From positions 62,001 through 126,000 of the forward strand of contig NZ_VWPH01000015.1 in assembly GCF_008630535.1 (NCBI RefSeq): DNA of 64,000 nucleotides. The letters are read 5' to 3'. Position 1 is the stretch's first letter. Each line of letters begins with the position of its first letter. The position numbers and the translations under genes were made by a program. Under the pieces are notes generated by a model. It ran no database searches, was not told where the DNA came from, and worked only from the letters and a program-made list of their open reading frames with translations. Positions 41,504 through 49,215 of this stretch are shown piece after piece. Source of the DNA: Saccharopolyspora hirsuta. GTDB taxonomy: Bacteria; Actinomycetota; Actinomycetes; Mycobacteriales; Pseudonocardiaceae.

Positions 41504-41959
41504 CTATTCGGCCGGTTCGTCCTGCAGCACGCGGTGGACGAAGGCCAGGAACTGCTGGCGCTCCTCGGGGTTCAGCACCGCCAGCATCTGGTCGCTCACC
41601 GAGATGACCGACGGGCCCAGCCGCTGGGCCACCGCCCGGCCGTCGGCGGTGAGGCGCACCAGCTTGCGCCGCTTGTCGGCCTGGTCCTTGGTGAGCTCGA
41701 CCAGGCCGCGCCGCCGCAGCCGGTCGAGCAGCGGCGCCGCGGTGGACTTGTCCAGGTGCGCCAGCGAGCCCAGCGTCCCCTGGTCCAGGTCGCCGTGGAT
41801 CTCCAGCAGGCTGAGCACGGTGAACTGAGGTCCGGTGAGGTCGCGGTCCACCTGCTCGTACCACAGCCGGGTGTGCAGCTGGTTCAGCCGACGGGCCAGC
41901 GGCCCGAGCCCACCGATCGCGGCCGCCAACATCTCGCCGACATCCCGATCGGACGCCAC
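41504..41959 (-). CDS. MarR-family regulator of the aromatic module
   Basis: A 151-residue MarR regulator with winged-helix features: LTGPQFTVLSLLEIHGDLDQGTLGSLAHLDKSTAAPLLDRLRRRGLVEL, the DKRRKLVRLT beta-wing, and helical dimer ends. GTG 41959 is preferred because GGAGG stands 5 bases upstream; the longer frame extends into the promoter. Divergent from the MHS transporter and monooxygenase genes across 317 bp. MarR proteins commonly sense phenolic ligands, matching the HpaBC-type enzymes. Confidence 0.85.
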   Translation of the reverse strand: MASDRDVGEMLAAAIGGLGPLARRLNQLHTRLWYEQVDRDLTGPQFTVLSLLEIHGDLDQGTLGSLAHLDKSTAAPLLDRLRRRGLVELTKDQADKRRKLVRLTADGRAVAQRLGPSVISVSDQMLAVLNPEERQQFLAFVHRVLQDEPAE

Positions 41960-42276
41960 TCCGGCCTCCCCACTCCCACGAAGACGTGCACGAACTATAT
42001 CGCCGGCGGGGGAGCGGGACGAGTTAGGGCGTACACGGAACAAATTTCGGCGAGAGTCTTGCGGGTCACACCACACGTCGTATACAACAAGTACACCGAT
42101 TGTTCAGCGAGCTCCGCAGCCGCGAAAAGCGGTGCGGGGCAAGGGGGCTCGGCGGTTGCGCCAACAACCACCGAGCCGGGCAGCACCATCCGCGCACTCG
42201 TCCCGATCGCCTACGGCCAGGTAGGCGGACGTTGCGCGGCTCGTCAGATCGCGACGGTTCGACCCAGGAGTCGACT
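41960..42276. promoter_or_regulatory. Divergent promoter region between marR and the aromatic operon
   Basis: 317 bp without a convincing gene. It holds an AT-richer patch (about 42036-42106) with GTATAC at 42080-42085 and the inverted words GAACAA (near 42038) and TTGTTC (near 42100), the kind of sequence MarR proteins bind, but no single clear dyad stands out. The MHS gene's AGGAG RBS ends the region. Confidence 0.35.
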
Positions 42277-43623
42277 ATGGCAACTGCCAGCAGAAATCCT
42301 AGCAGTCGAAGAACCCACACCAGCCTCCCGGTGATCGCCGGGTCGAGCCTCGCCGGGACGGCGGTGGAGTGGTACGACTTCTTCCTCTACGGAACAGCCG
42401 CTGCGCTGGTCTTCAACGAGCTCTACTTCCCCGCGGAAGATCCGCTGGTCGGCACCTTGCTGGCGTTCGCGACCTACGCCGTCGGCTTCGTCGCCCGCCC
42501 GCTCGGGGCCGCGGTCCTCGGGCACTACGGCGACGTCAAGGGCCGACGCGCGACCCTGATCGCAAGCCTGCTGCTGATGGGGATCTCGACCTTCCTCATC
42601 GCGTTCCTGCCGCCGTACGAGTCGATCGGCGTTGCCGCGCCGATCATCCTGGTGGTGCTCCGGCTGGTGCAGGGCATCGCGCTCGGCGGTGAGTGGGGCG
42701 GTGCGGTGCTCCTCGTGTCCGAGCACGGGGATTCGAAGCGCCGGGCGTTCTGGGCGGCGTGGCCGAACCTGGGGCCACCGCTGGGGAATCTGCTCGCCGC
42801 CGGTGTCCTGTCCGTCCTCAGTGGAGTCATGCCGGAGGAGGCCTTCCTGGCCTGGGGCTGGCGCATCGCCTTCGGGCTGTCCGCGCTGCTCGTGGTGATC
42901 GGCCTGGTGCTGCGGCTCTACGTCGCGGAAACGCCGCTGTTCGAGCAGATGCGCTCGCAGAACCGGCCGCGGACCGCGCCGCTCGGGCTCGCGGTTCGCG
43001 GCCACTGGCGGCAGATCCTGCTCGCCGCCTTCTCCCGGTTCGGGGAGAACGCGGGCTTCTACCTGTTCTCGCTGTTCGTCATCACCTACGTCACGCAGAT
43101 CCAGGGCCTGGGCCGCGCCACCGGGCTGAACGCGGTGATGATCGGCATGGTCGTCGCGCTGCCCGCGATCCCGGCGTTCGCGGTGCTCGCCGACCGGATC
43201 GGCCGCCGTCCCGTCTACATCGGAGCGTCGATCGCCACGGTGGGGTGGGCGTTCGCCTTCTTCGCCCTGCTGGACACCGGGAATCCGGTGGCGATCGCGG
43301 CTGCCGTGGTCGGCGGCATGCTGATCTTCAGCGCTTACAGCGCGGTCATCGGCGCGTTCTTCTCGGAGCTTTTCCCCACCGAGGTGCGCTACTCGGGCGT
43401 CTCGCTGGCCTACAACCTCGCCTCGGTCCTCGCGGGCTCGCTGGCGCCGATCATCGCCATCGCCCTCTACTCGGCGTTCGGCAGCGGGTACGCGATCAGC
43501 GCCTACCTGGCGGCGATGGGCGCGGTGTCGCTCGGCGCGGCGCTGCTCGCCACCGAGACCAGGTCCGTCGACCTGGCCGAGGTCGGCGCGGAGAGCTCCG
43601 CCGCGCCAGCGCGCGCTCGCTGA
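42277..43623 (+). CDS. MHS-family (metabolite:H+ symporter) aromatic/organic acid transporter
   Basis: A 448-residue MFS protein of the MHS family with about 12 hydrophobic segments. Seen: AGTAVEWYDFFLYGTAAALVFNELYFP near residue 25, RPLGAAVLGHYGDVKGRR (loop motif), QGIALGGEWGGAVLL, and SELFPTEVRYSGVSLAYNLASV. This signature set is shared by KgtP, ShiA and ProP-type carriers. AGGAG before ATG 42277. First gene of a plus-strand operon with HpaB, cupin and HpaC; probably imports the aromatic acid hydroxylated by the monooxygenase. Confidence 0.88.
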   Translation: MATASRNPSSRRTHTSLPVIAGSSLAGTAVEWYDFFLYGTAAALVFNELYFPAEDPLVGTLLAFATYAVGFVARPLGAAVLGHYGDVKGRRATLIASLLLMGISTFLIAFLPPYESIGVAAPIILVVLRLVQGIALGGEWGGAVLLVSEHGDSKRRAFWAAWPNLGPPLGNLLAAGVLSVLSGVMPEEAFLAWGWRIAFGLSALLVVIGLVLRLYVAETPLFEQMRSQNRPRTAPLGLAVRGHWRQILLAAFSRFGENAGFYLFSLFVITYVTQIQGLGRATGLNAVMIGMVVALPAIPAFAVLADRIGRRPVYIGASIATVGWAFAFFALLDTGNPVAIAAAVVGGMLIFSAYSAVIGAFFSELFPTEVRYSGVSLAYNLASVLAGSLAPIIAIALYSAFGSGYAISAYLAAMGAVSLGAALLATETRSVDLAEVGAESSAAPARAR

Positions 43624-43708
43624 TCTGTCCACATCGGACTCTTTTCGCGTCCGGCTGCCCCGCCGGACGACTCGACCCGCATCCACTGCACGACCGAAGG
43701 GATTCACC

Positions 43709-45148
43709 ATGCGCACCGGAGCCGACTACCTGGCTTCGCTCGACGACGGACGCGTCGTGCTCGTCGACGGCGAGCAGGTCGACGTCACCACCCACCCGGC
43801 CTTCGCGCCGGTGGCCCGCACCATCGCGGAGCTCTACGACATCGCGGCCGAGCCGGGCAGCGGGATGCAGTGCACCGCACCGGAAACCGGTGCCACCGCC
43901 AACCGCGTCTTCGGCATCCCGCGCAGCCGGGAGGAGCTGAAGCTGCGCCGGGAGGCGATCGAGACCTGGGCCCGGCACACGCACGGCTGGGTGGGCCGCA
44001 GCCCGGACCACGTCGGGACCTTCCTGGCCGCGTTCGCGGCGCACCCGGAGGTCTTCGCCGACTTCTCCGCCAACGTTACGGCCTTCCACCGGCGGCTGCT
44101 GGCGGAGGACCTGTACGTCTCCTACGCCATCATCCCGCCGCAGGTCTCCCGCGCCACCACCGCATCCGGCTGGGAGGGCGAGTACCTCCAGGTCGGGGTG
44201 GTGCGGGAGACCGAGGAGGGCATCGTGGTCCGCGGTTCGCAGATGCTGGCGACCGGGGCGGCGATCGCCGACGAGATCTTCGTGTCCTGCATCAAGCCGC
44301 TGGGCCCCGACGACCAGGACTTCGCCCTCGGCTTCGTGGTGCCCGCCGCGGCGCCCGGCCTCAAGCTGCTCTGCCGCCGCCCGTACGCCCCGGCGGCGAC
44401 CAGCGCGTTCGACTACCCGCTGACCAGCCGCTACGACGAGCCCGACGCGCTGGTGGTGTTCGACGACGTGCTGATCCCGTGGGACCGCGTCTTCGTCAAC
44501 CGGGACACCGCCGGGGTGCGCCGCCAGTTCTTCGACACCGGTGCGCACGTCCTGGGCAACTGGCAGGCGCAGATCCGGTTCGCCACCAAGCTGAAGTTCA
44601 TCGCCGGGGTCGCGCGCCGGGTCACCCAGGTCAACGGGGTGGACAAGATCCCCAGCGTGCAGGAGAAGCTGGGGGAGCTGGCGGCCCTCGTCTCCGGGGT
44701 TGAGTCCGCGGTGCTCGCCGCCGAGTACACCGCCACCGAGGACGACGCCGGGATGTGGCTGCCGGGCAAGCGCGCGCTGTACGGGTCGATGGGGTTGCAG
44801 TCGGAGACCTACCCGCGCGTGCTGGCGATCCTCCGCGACCTCGTCGGCGGCGGCGTGCTGCAGCTGCCCTCCAGCGCCCGCGACCTGACGAGCCCGCTCA
44901 CCTCCGGCGACGTCGAGCGCTACGTGCAGTCCCCGGGGGTTTCCTCGGCGGAGCGGGTGAAGTTGTTCAAGCTCGCCTGGGACATCGTCGGTTCCGAGTT
45001 CGGCGGGCGGCACCAGCAGTACGAGCTGTTCTACGCCGGAGCGCCCTTCGTGGTCAAAGGCGCGTACTGCTACCGCAACTACGGCTACGAGGAGGTGCTG
45101 CACGACGTCGAGCAGTTCCTGAGCTCCTACCAGATCGAAGAGGATTGA
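43709..45148 (+). CDS. HpaB-type flavin-dependent aromatic monooxygenase, large component
   Basis: A 479-residue member of the 4-hydroxyphenylacetate 3-hydroxylase family (acyl-CoA-dehydrogenase fold). It takes reduced FAD from a separate reductase and hydroxylates a phenolic ring; FAD-site segments YAIIPPQVSRATT, VVRGSQMLATGAAIADEIFV and the C-terminal RVKLFKLAWDIVGSEFGGRHQQYELFYAG are present. A HpaC-type reductase is two genes downstream. Members act on 4-hydroxyphenylacetate, phenols or chlorophenols; the substrate here is not known. AAGGGATTC precedes ATG 43709. Confidence 0.87.
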   Translation: MRTGADYLASLDDGRVVLVDGEQVDVTTHPAFAPVARTIAELYDIAAEPGSGMQCTAPETGATANRVFGIPRSREELKLRREAIETWARHTHGWVGRSPDHVGTFLAAFAAHPEVFADFSANVTAFHRRLLAEDLYVSYAIIPPQVSRATTASGWEGEYLQVGVVRETEEGIVVRGSQMLATGAAIADEIFVSCIKPLGPDDQDFALGFVVPAAAPGLKLLCRRPYAPAATSAFDYPLTSRYDEPDALVVFDDVLIPWDRVFVNRDTAGVRRQFFDTGAHVLGNWQAQIRFATKLKFIAGVARRVTQVNGVDKIPSVQEKLGELAALVSGVESAVLAAEYTATEDDAGMWLPGKRALYGSMGLQSETYPRVLAILRDLVGGGVLQLPSSARDLTSPLTSGDVERYVQSPGVSSAERVKLFKLAWDIVGSEFGGRHQQYELFYAGAPFVVKGAYCYRNYGYEEVLHDVEQFLSSYQIEED

Positions 45149-45157
45149 GAGGTCAGC

Positions 45158-45505
45158 ATGGCCAAGCCGGAGCACGAGTTCTTCCCCGTCAGCGACGTCG
45201 AGTTCACCGTCTGCCCGGGCGACGACCCGAAGATCACCGAGCGGATCCTGGCCGCGGACCCCGAAACCGGGGTGGCCACCCGCATCCTGCGCTACGAACC
45301 CGGTGCGGACTCGACCCCGATGGGCGTCCAGGAGCACGACTTCTGGGAGGAGGTGTACATCCTGGAGGGCTCGTTCACCGACCTCACCCTCGGCGAGACC
45401 TTCACCGCCGGGATGTACGCCTGCCGCCCGCCGGGGATGCCGCACGGCCCCTGGCGCACCGACGAGGGCGTGGTCACCTTCGAAGTCCGCTACCGCGGGA
45501 AGTAG
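45158..45505 (+). CDS. Cupin-domain protein
   Basis: A 115-residue single-domain cupin. The motif region DFWEEVYILEGSFTDLTLGETFTAGMYACRPPGMPHGPW shows E-x-Y/I-L-x-G and P-x-M-P-H spacing with at least one metal-type His (about H96), similar to ChrR-like cupins. Placed 9 bp after HpaB and 8 bp before HpaC, so it likely acts in the same pathway, perhaps on the hydroxylated product as an isomerase or dioxygenase, or it may bind the substrate. Function not established. Confidence 0.75.
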   Translation: MAKPEHEFFPVSDVEFTVCPGDDPKITERILAADPETGVATRILRYEPGADSTPMGVQEHDFWEEVYILEGSFTDLTLGETFTAGMYACRPPGMPHGPWRTDEGVVTFEVRYRGK

Positions 45506-45513
45506 GGCGTGCC

Positions 45514-46035
45514 ATGGCACTTCCAGCCTTCCGAGCGCCGACGGCGGCGGACATGCGCCGCAGCATGGGGCGCTTCACCACCGGGGTGGCGATCGTGTCC
45601 AGCGGGGGCGGCGACAACGCCTGCGGCATGACGATCAGCTCGCTGACCTCGATCTGCCTGGACCCGGCGATCCTGCTGGTGTCCCTGACCGAGGGCTCCC
45701 GCACCACCGGCATGGTGGCCGCGACCGGCCGGTTCGCGGTCTCGGTCCTCAGCTCCCGGCAGGAGGCGGTCGCCCGCCGCTTCGCCACCCGCGGCGGCGC
45801 GCGGTTCGAGGGCCTGGACTGCGAGCACGGCGAGTTCGGGGTGCCGCTGATCGCCGACGCCCTGGTCCACGCCGAGTGCGACGTGCGCAGCGCGCACGAC
45901 ATCGGCGACCACACGGTGTTCTACGGCCAGGTCCGCAACCTGCGCTGCCGGGAGGGAACGGGATTGGTGTTCTACTCCGGCAGGTTCGGCGACTTCCACG
46001 ACTTCGGCCACGACGAGGTCCCCTGGGTGTTCTGA
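45514..46035 (+). CDS. Flavin reductase, HpaC-like small component
   Basis: A 173-residue flavin reductase-like domain protein: MRRSMGRFTTGVAIVSS, CGMTISSLTSICLDPAILLVSL, FAVSVLSSRQEAVARRFA and GDHTVFYGQVRNL are characteristic. It uses NAD(P)H to make reduced FAD/FMN for HpaB. ATG 45514, 8 bp after the cupin stop, has no strong RBS and is probably translated by coupling. A strong hairpin terminator follows. Confidence 0.87.
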   Translation: MALPAFRAPTAADMRRSMGRFTTGVAIVSSGGGDNACGMTISSLTSICLDPAILLVSLTEGSRTTGMVAATGRFAVSVLSSRQEAVARRFATRGGARFEGLDCEHGEFGVPLIADALVHAECDVRSAHDIGDHTVFYGQVRNLRCREGTGLVFYSGRFGDFHDFGHDEVPWVF

Positions 46036-46039
46036 ACCA

Positions 46040-46072
46040 CCGGTCGCGCGGGCACCCCGCCCGCGCGACCGG
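46040..46072 (+). terminator. Terminator after the HpaBC-type operon
   Basis: Perfect 14-bp stem CCGGTCGCGCGGGC / GCCCGCGCGACCGG with a 5-base loop, 4 bp past the flavin reductase stop. Confidence 0.75.
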
Positions 46073-46116
46073 CCCGCTCGCCGAAGTCCGCCCGGCCGGT
46101 GCCCGTAGGCTGGTAA

Positions 46117-46131
46117 AGTGGTCAAACCTCT
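46117..46131 (+). promoter_or_regulatory. GntR operator at its own promoter
   Basis: AGTGGT-CAA-ACCTCT, matching the FadR-type TGGT-N3-ACC core, 25 bp before the gntR ATG. All 12 fixed positions recur in the divergent promoter at 53333-53347, so autoregulation and control of the whole module by this GntR are likely. Confidence 0.65.
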
Positions 46132-46155
46132 ACGGCCCGGGCGAGGAGACACGGC

Positions 46156-46908
46156 ATGAGCGTTGAGGACGATCCCTGGGTACCGCTGCGCCAGGGTTCC
46201 GTCTCGGACCTGATCGCGGAGCGGATCCTGCACGCGATCAAGTCCCAGGACCTCCAACCCGGGGACCGGCTTCCCCCGGAGCGCGAGCTGGCCGCGCGCC
46301 TGGGCACGAGCAGGCCCTCCCTGCGGGAGGCGCTGCGCTCGCTGCGGGCGAGCGGGCACGTCGAGATCAAGCACGGCAGCGGCGTGTTCGTCGCCGACCC
46401 CCGCGGGTCCCACGCGCTGCGGGACGCCATCGCCTCCGAGGAGCTCACGCTCACCGAGCTGTTCGACATGCGCGAAGTGCTGGAGGTCCCCGCCACGGCG
46501 TGGGCGGCGCGCAACCAGGACCGCGAGCTGCTGGCCAAGGTGACGGAGGCCTTCCACGCGCTGGACCGCTGCGCCCGTTCCGCCGAGATCGACTGGGCCG
46601 AGCTGCGCACGCTGGACTCCGCCTTCCACCTCCGGATCGTCGAGGCGGCGGGGAACCGGTTCCTGACGCGCACCGAGACGGTGCTGCAGGACATCCTCGC
46701 GCGAGGCATGCAGACCACCCTGCAGCTGCCCGGGCGGCTGGAACGGTCCCGCCGCGACCACGCGCGCATCCACGAAGCCGTCATCGCGGGCGATCCCGTC
46801 GCAGCGCGGCGAGCGGCCAAGGCGCACATCGACGGCGCTCGTCGTGCTGCGCTGAAGCACCTGCACGACGAGCGCTCGGCGAACGACGGATCAGGGCAGC
46901 CGGACTGA
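46156..46908 (+). CDS. GntR-family (FadR subfamily) regulator of the sugar-oxidation module
   Basis: A 250-residue GntR regulator: winged helix with LQPGDRLPPERELAARLGTSRPSLREALRSLRASGHVEIKHGSGVFV (about 34-80) and a C-terminal FCD effector domain with the metal-binding helices (DMREVLEVPATAWAA; TLDSAFHLRIVEAAGN; DHARIHEAVIAGD). GAGGAG precedes ATG 46156. Its last 18 bp overlap the convergent lactonase gene. FCD regulators usually sense carboxylates or sugar acids. A GntR-type regulator accompanies sulfo-ED clusters as I know them, compatible with that assignment. Confidence 0.88.
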   Translation: MSVEDDPWVPLRQGSVSDLIAERILHAIKSQDLQPGDRLPPERELAARLGTSRPSLREALRSLRASGHVEIKHGSGVFVADPRGSHALRDAIASEELTLTELFDMREVLEVPATAWAARNQDRELLAKVTEAFHALDRCARSAEIDWAELRTLDSAFHLRIVEAAGNRFLTRTETVLQDILARGMQTTLQLPGRLERSRRDHARIHEAVIAGDPVAARRAAKAHIDGARRAALKHLHDERSANDGSGQPD

Positions 46909-47751
46909 CGGGGTGGCCGAGCCCGTGACGCCCGGGTCGAGCCGCAGCAACCGCCCGGCGAGCGGCTGCTCGGCGAGGTCGGCCTCCGACAGCGGGTCGC
47001 GGGCGGTCGTCACGAACAGCTCGGCCAGGTCGGCACCGCCGAAGGCCACGCTCGTCGGGTGCGAGACCGGCAGCGGCACGACGCGGTCGAGGCGCCCCTC
47101 CGGTGTGTACCGCAGCAGCTGGGAGCCGCCGATCATGGCCACCCACACGCAGCCGTCGGCGTCGACGGTCAGCCCGTCCGGTCGCCCGCCGAGGTCCGAG
47201 ACGTCGGCGAACGTCCGGCGACCGCGCGGCATTCCCGCATCGGCGTCGTAGTCGAACACGTCGATGCGCAACGTCGGGCTGTCGGCGTAGTAGAGGAGTC
47301 CGCCGTCCGGGCTACAGCCGAGACCGTTCGACACCGTCGCCCCGGTGACGATCGGGACCAGCTCGTCGTCGAGTCGGTAGAGCGCGGCGGTGCCCGGATC
47401 CTTGTCGGCGTGCATCGTGCCGATCAGCAGCCTGCCCCGCGGGTCGGGGCCGCCGTCGTTGAACCGCATCCGGGGGTGCGGCGGCACGCTCGCGATCTCG
47501 CCGACGACGTCCGGGCCGGACACCTCCAGCAGCGCGCTGTCGCGGGCCACGACCGAGGTCCCGCGGGTGGTCGGGAACACCGCGGAGACCTCACCGCCCA
47601 GCGGGCACTGCTCGGTGACCCCGTCGGCGGGGTTGGTCCGGTGCACCGCCCCGCCCGTGATGTCCACCCACAGCAGGGTTTTCGCGTCGGCGTCCCAGCA
47701 CGGCCCTTCACCGAAGCGGGCGCGGACCTCGCCCACCGGGTCGACGCTCAT
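46891..47751 (-). CDS. SMP-30/gluconolactonase family sugar lactonase
   Basis: A 286-residue six-bladed-propeller lactonase: FGEGPCWDADAKTLLWVDI with the metal Glu (about E15), RMRFNDGGPDPRGRLLIGTM (Asn about 98), TVSNGLGCSPDGGLLYYADS (Asn about 144) and GGRPDGLTVDADGCVWVAM (Asp about 195). It should open the aldonolactone made by the dehydrogenase, here predicted sulfogluconolactone or xylonolactone. ATG 47751 overlaps the aldolase stop (ATGA). Last gene of the GH31-dehydratase-SDR-aldolase-lactonase operon. Confidence 0.87.
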   Translation of the reverse strand: MSVDPVGEVRARFGEGPCWDADAKTLLWVDITGGAVHRTNPADGVTEQCPLGGEVSAVFPTTRGTSVVARDSALLEVSGPDVVGEIASVPPHPRMRFNDGGPDPRGRLLIGTMHADKDPGTAALYRLDDELVPIVTGATVSNGLGCSPDGGLLYYADSPTLRIDVFDYDADAGMPRGRRTFADVSDLGGRPDGLTVDADGCVWVAMIGGSQLLRYTPEGRLDRVVPLPVSHPTSVAFGGADLAELFVTTARDPLSEADLAEQPLAGRLLRLDPGVTGSATPSVRLP

Positions 47752-48371
47752 GACGCGGCTCCGACGGCGCGCAGGAACTCGCCCGTCCGCACCCGCAGCT
47801 CGGCGGGGTCGAAGGTGCCGTCCGGGGCGGCCCCGAGCAGGTGGTGCCCGACGGCGACGCACGCCGCGCCCGCCGCCACCACCTCGGCGGCCAGCGCGGG
47901 GGTCACGCCACCGCTGGCCATCACCACCAGATCCGGCATCGGGCCGCGCAGCTGGCGGAGGTAGTCGGCGCCGACCGCGTTGATCGGGAAGACCTTCACC
48001 ACGTCGGCACCGGCCTTGCGCGCCGCCATGATCTCGGTCGGGGTGAACGCCCCCGGCACCGACAGCAGACCTTCCTCGCGGGTGCGCTCGACGACCTCGG
48101 CGTCGAAGTGCGGCGACACCGCGAAGCGCGCACCGGCGGCCGCCGACGCCGAGACCTGCTCGGGCGTGCTGACCGTGCCCGCACCGATCAGCGCGTCGCC
48201 GGGGAGCTCCCGGCTCAGCAGCTCGATCGTCTCCATCGGGCGCTCCCCGGTCATGGTGACCTCGAAGGAGCGCACCCCGGCCTGGTGCAGCGCTTCGCTC
48301 AGCCGGAGCACCTGCTGGGGAGCCATGCCCCGGTAGACGACGGTGAGCGGGGACAGGTCCGGATCGGTCAT
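47748..48371 (-). CDS. KDPG/KDPGal-family 2-keto-3-deoxy sugar acid aldolase
   Basis: A 207-residue class I aldolase of the Eda/DgoA family. Visible active-site elements: R14 (VVYRGM), E37 (SFEVTM), GAGTV (63-67), FAVSPHFD and the Schiff-base K126 (VVKVFPIN). It cleaves a 2-keto-3-deoxy acid into pyruvate and an aldehyde; in the sulfo-ED hypothesis, 2-keto-3,6-dideoxy-6-sulfogluconate to pyruvate and sulfolactaldehyde. No sugar kinase is in the module, so the substrate is unlikely to be phosphorylated. ATG 48371 overlaps the SDR stop (ATGA). Confidence 0.87.
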   Translation of the reverse strand: MTDPDLSPLTVVYRGMAPQQVLRLSEALHQAGVRSFEVTMTGERPMETIELLSRELPGDALIGAGTVSTPEQVSASAAAGARFAVSPHFDAEVVERTREEGLLSVPGAFTPTEIMAARKAGADVVKVFPINAVGADYLRQLRGPMPDLVVMASGGVTPALAAEVVAAGAACVAVGHHLLGAAPDGTFDPAELRVRTGEFLRAVGAAS

Positions 48372-49177
48372 CGGTTCCTCCCGGTGGTGACGTCGCGGGT
48401 GCCGACCGGGTCGGGGCGGCGGCTGAGGTGGCGGCCGCCGTCGACCGGGACGATGGTGCCGGTGATGAACGAGGAGGCGTCGGAGGCGAGGAAGGCCACT
48501 GCGTCGGCCACCTCGTCCGAGGTCCCGGCGCGGCCGAGCAGCGTCGGTGGTGCGCCGTCGTCACCCCAGCTCCTGCCGTCGAGAGTGGCCAAAGTGGACG
48601 GTGTGTTGACCACGCCCGGTGCCACCGCGTTGACCCGCAGCCCCCACGGCGCGAGCTCCACGGCCAACGCCTTCGTGGCCGCCCGCACCCCGCCCTTGCT
48701 GGCGACGTAGGGCCCGTAGCCGGGCACCGGCATGGCCTCCTGGAGGCTGCAGAAGTTCACGATCGAACCGCTGGCCTTGCCCACCGCGTGCAGCCCGCGC
48801 GCGACGGCGGTGCTCAGCACGCCCGTGGCGACGACGTTCACCGCGAGCACGCGGGTCCAGTCCGCGATGGACGCCTCGAGGAAACCGCCCTGGGGCGGGT
48901 AGGCCGCCGCGCAGTTGACCAGCACGTCGAAGCCGGGTTCTGCGGCGGCGAGGTCGGCGAGCGCCTCGAGTTGCGCCGTGTCGGCGAGGTCGAAGACGGC
49001 GCCTTCCAGCCGCGCGGCAACGGAATCCTCGCAGCCCTCGGCGATTTCGGCGACGGTCTCGTCGCGGTCGACGCCGAGCACCTCGGCGCCGCGCCGGGCC
49101 AGGTCCTGCGCCACGACCCGGCCGATCCCGGTCGCCGCGCCGGTGACGAGCGCCCTGCGCCCGCTGAGCTCGTTCAT
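48368..49177 (-). CDS. SDR-family aldose 1-dehydrogenase (candidate sulfoquinovose dehydrogenase)
   Basis: A 269-residue short-chain dehydrogenase: TGAATGIG at 12-19, D37 after beta-2 (GVDRDE, suggesting NAD+), catalytic S144, Y157 and K161 (GYGPYVASKGG), and a C-terminal FITGTIVPVDGGRHLS. In the module it should oxidise the free aldose to the lactone used by the SMP-30 enzyme. The C-terminus is about 15 residues longer than typical. ATG 49177; AGGAC-like weak RBS, 38 bp after the dehydratase stop. Substrate is inferred from the pathway only. Confidence 0.82.
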   Translation of the reverse strand: MNELSGRRALVTGAATGIGRVVAQDLARRGAEVLGVDRDETVAEIAEGCEDSVAARLEGAVFDLADTAQLEALADLAAAEPGFDVLVNCAAAYPPQGGFLEASIADWTRVLAVNVVATGVLSTAVARGLHAVGKASGSIVNFCSLQEAMPVPGYGPYVASKGGVRAATKALAVELAPWGLRVNAVAPGVVNTPSTLATLDGRSWGDDGAPPTLLGRAGTSDEVADAVAFLASDASSFITGTIVPVDGGRHLSRRPDPVGTRDVTTGRNR

Positions 49178-49215
49178 GCCTTCGTCCTTCCCTTTCTCGC
49201 TGGTGTGCGGGGCGG

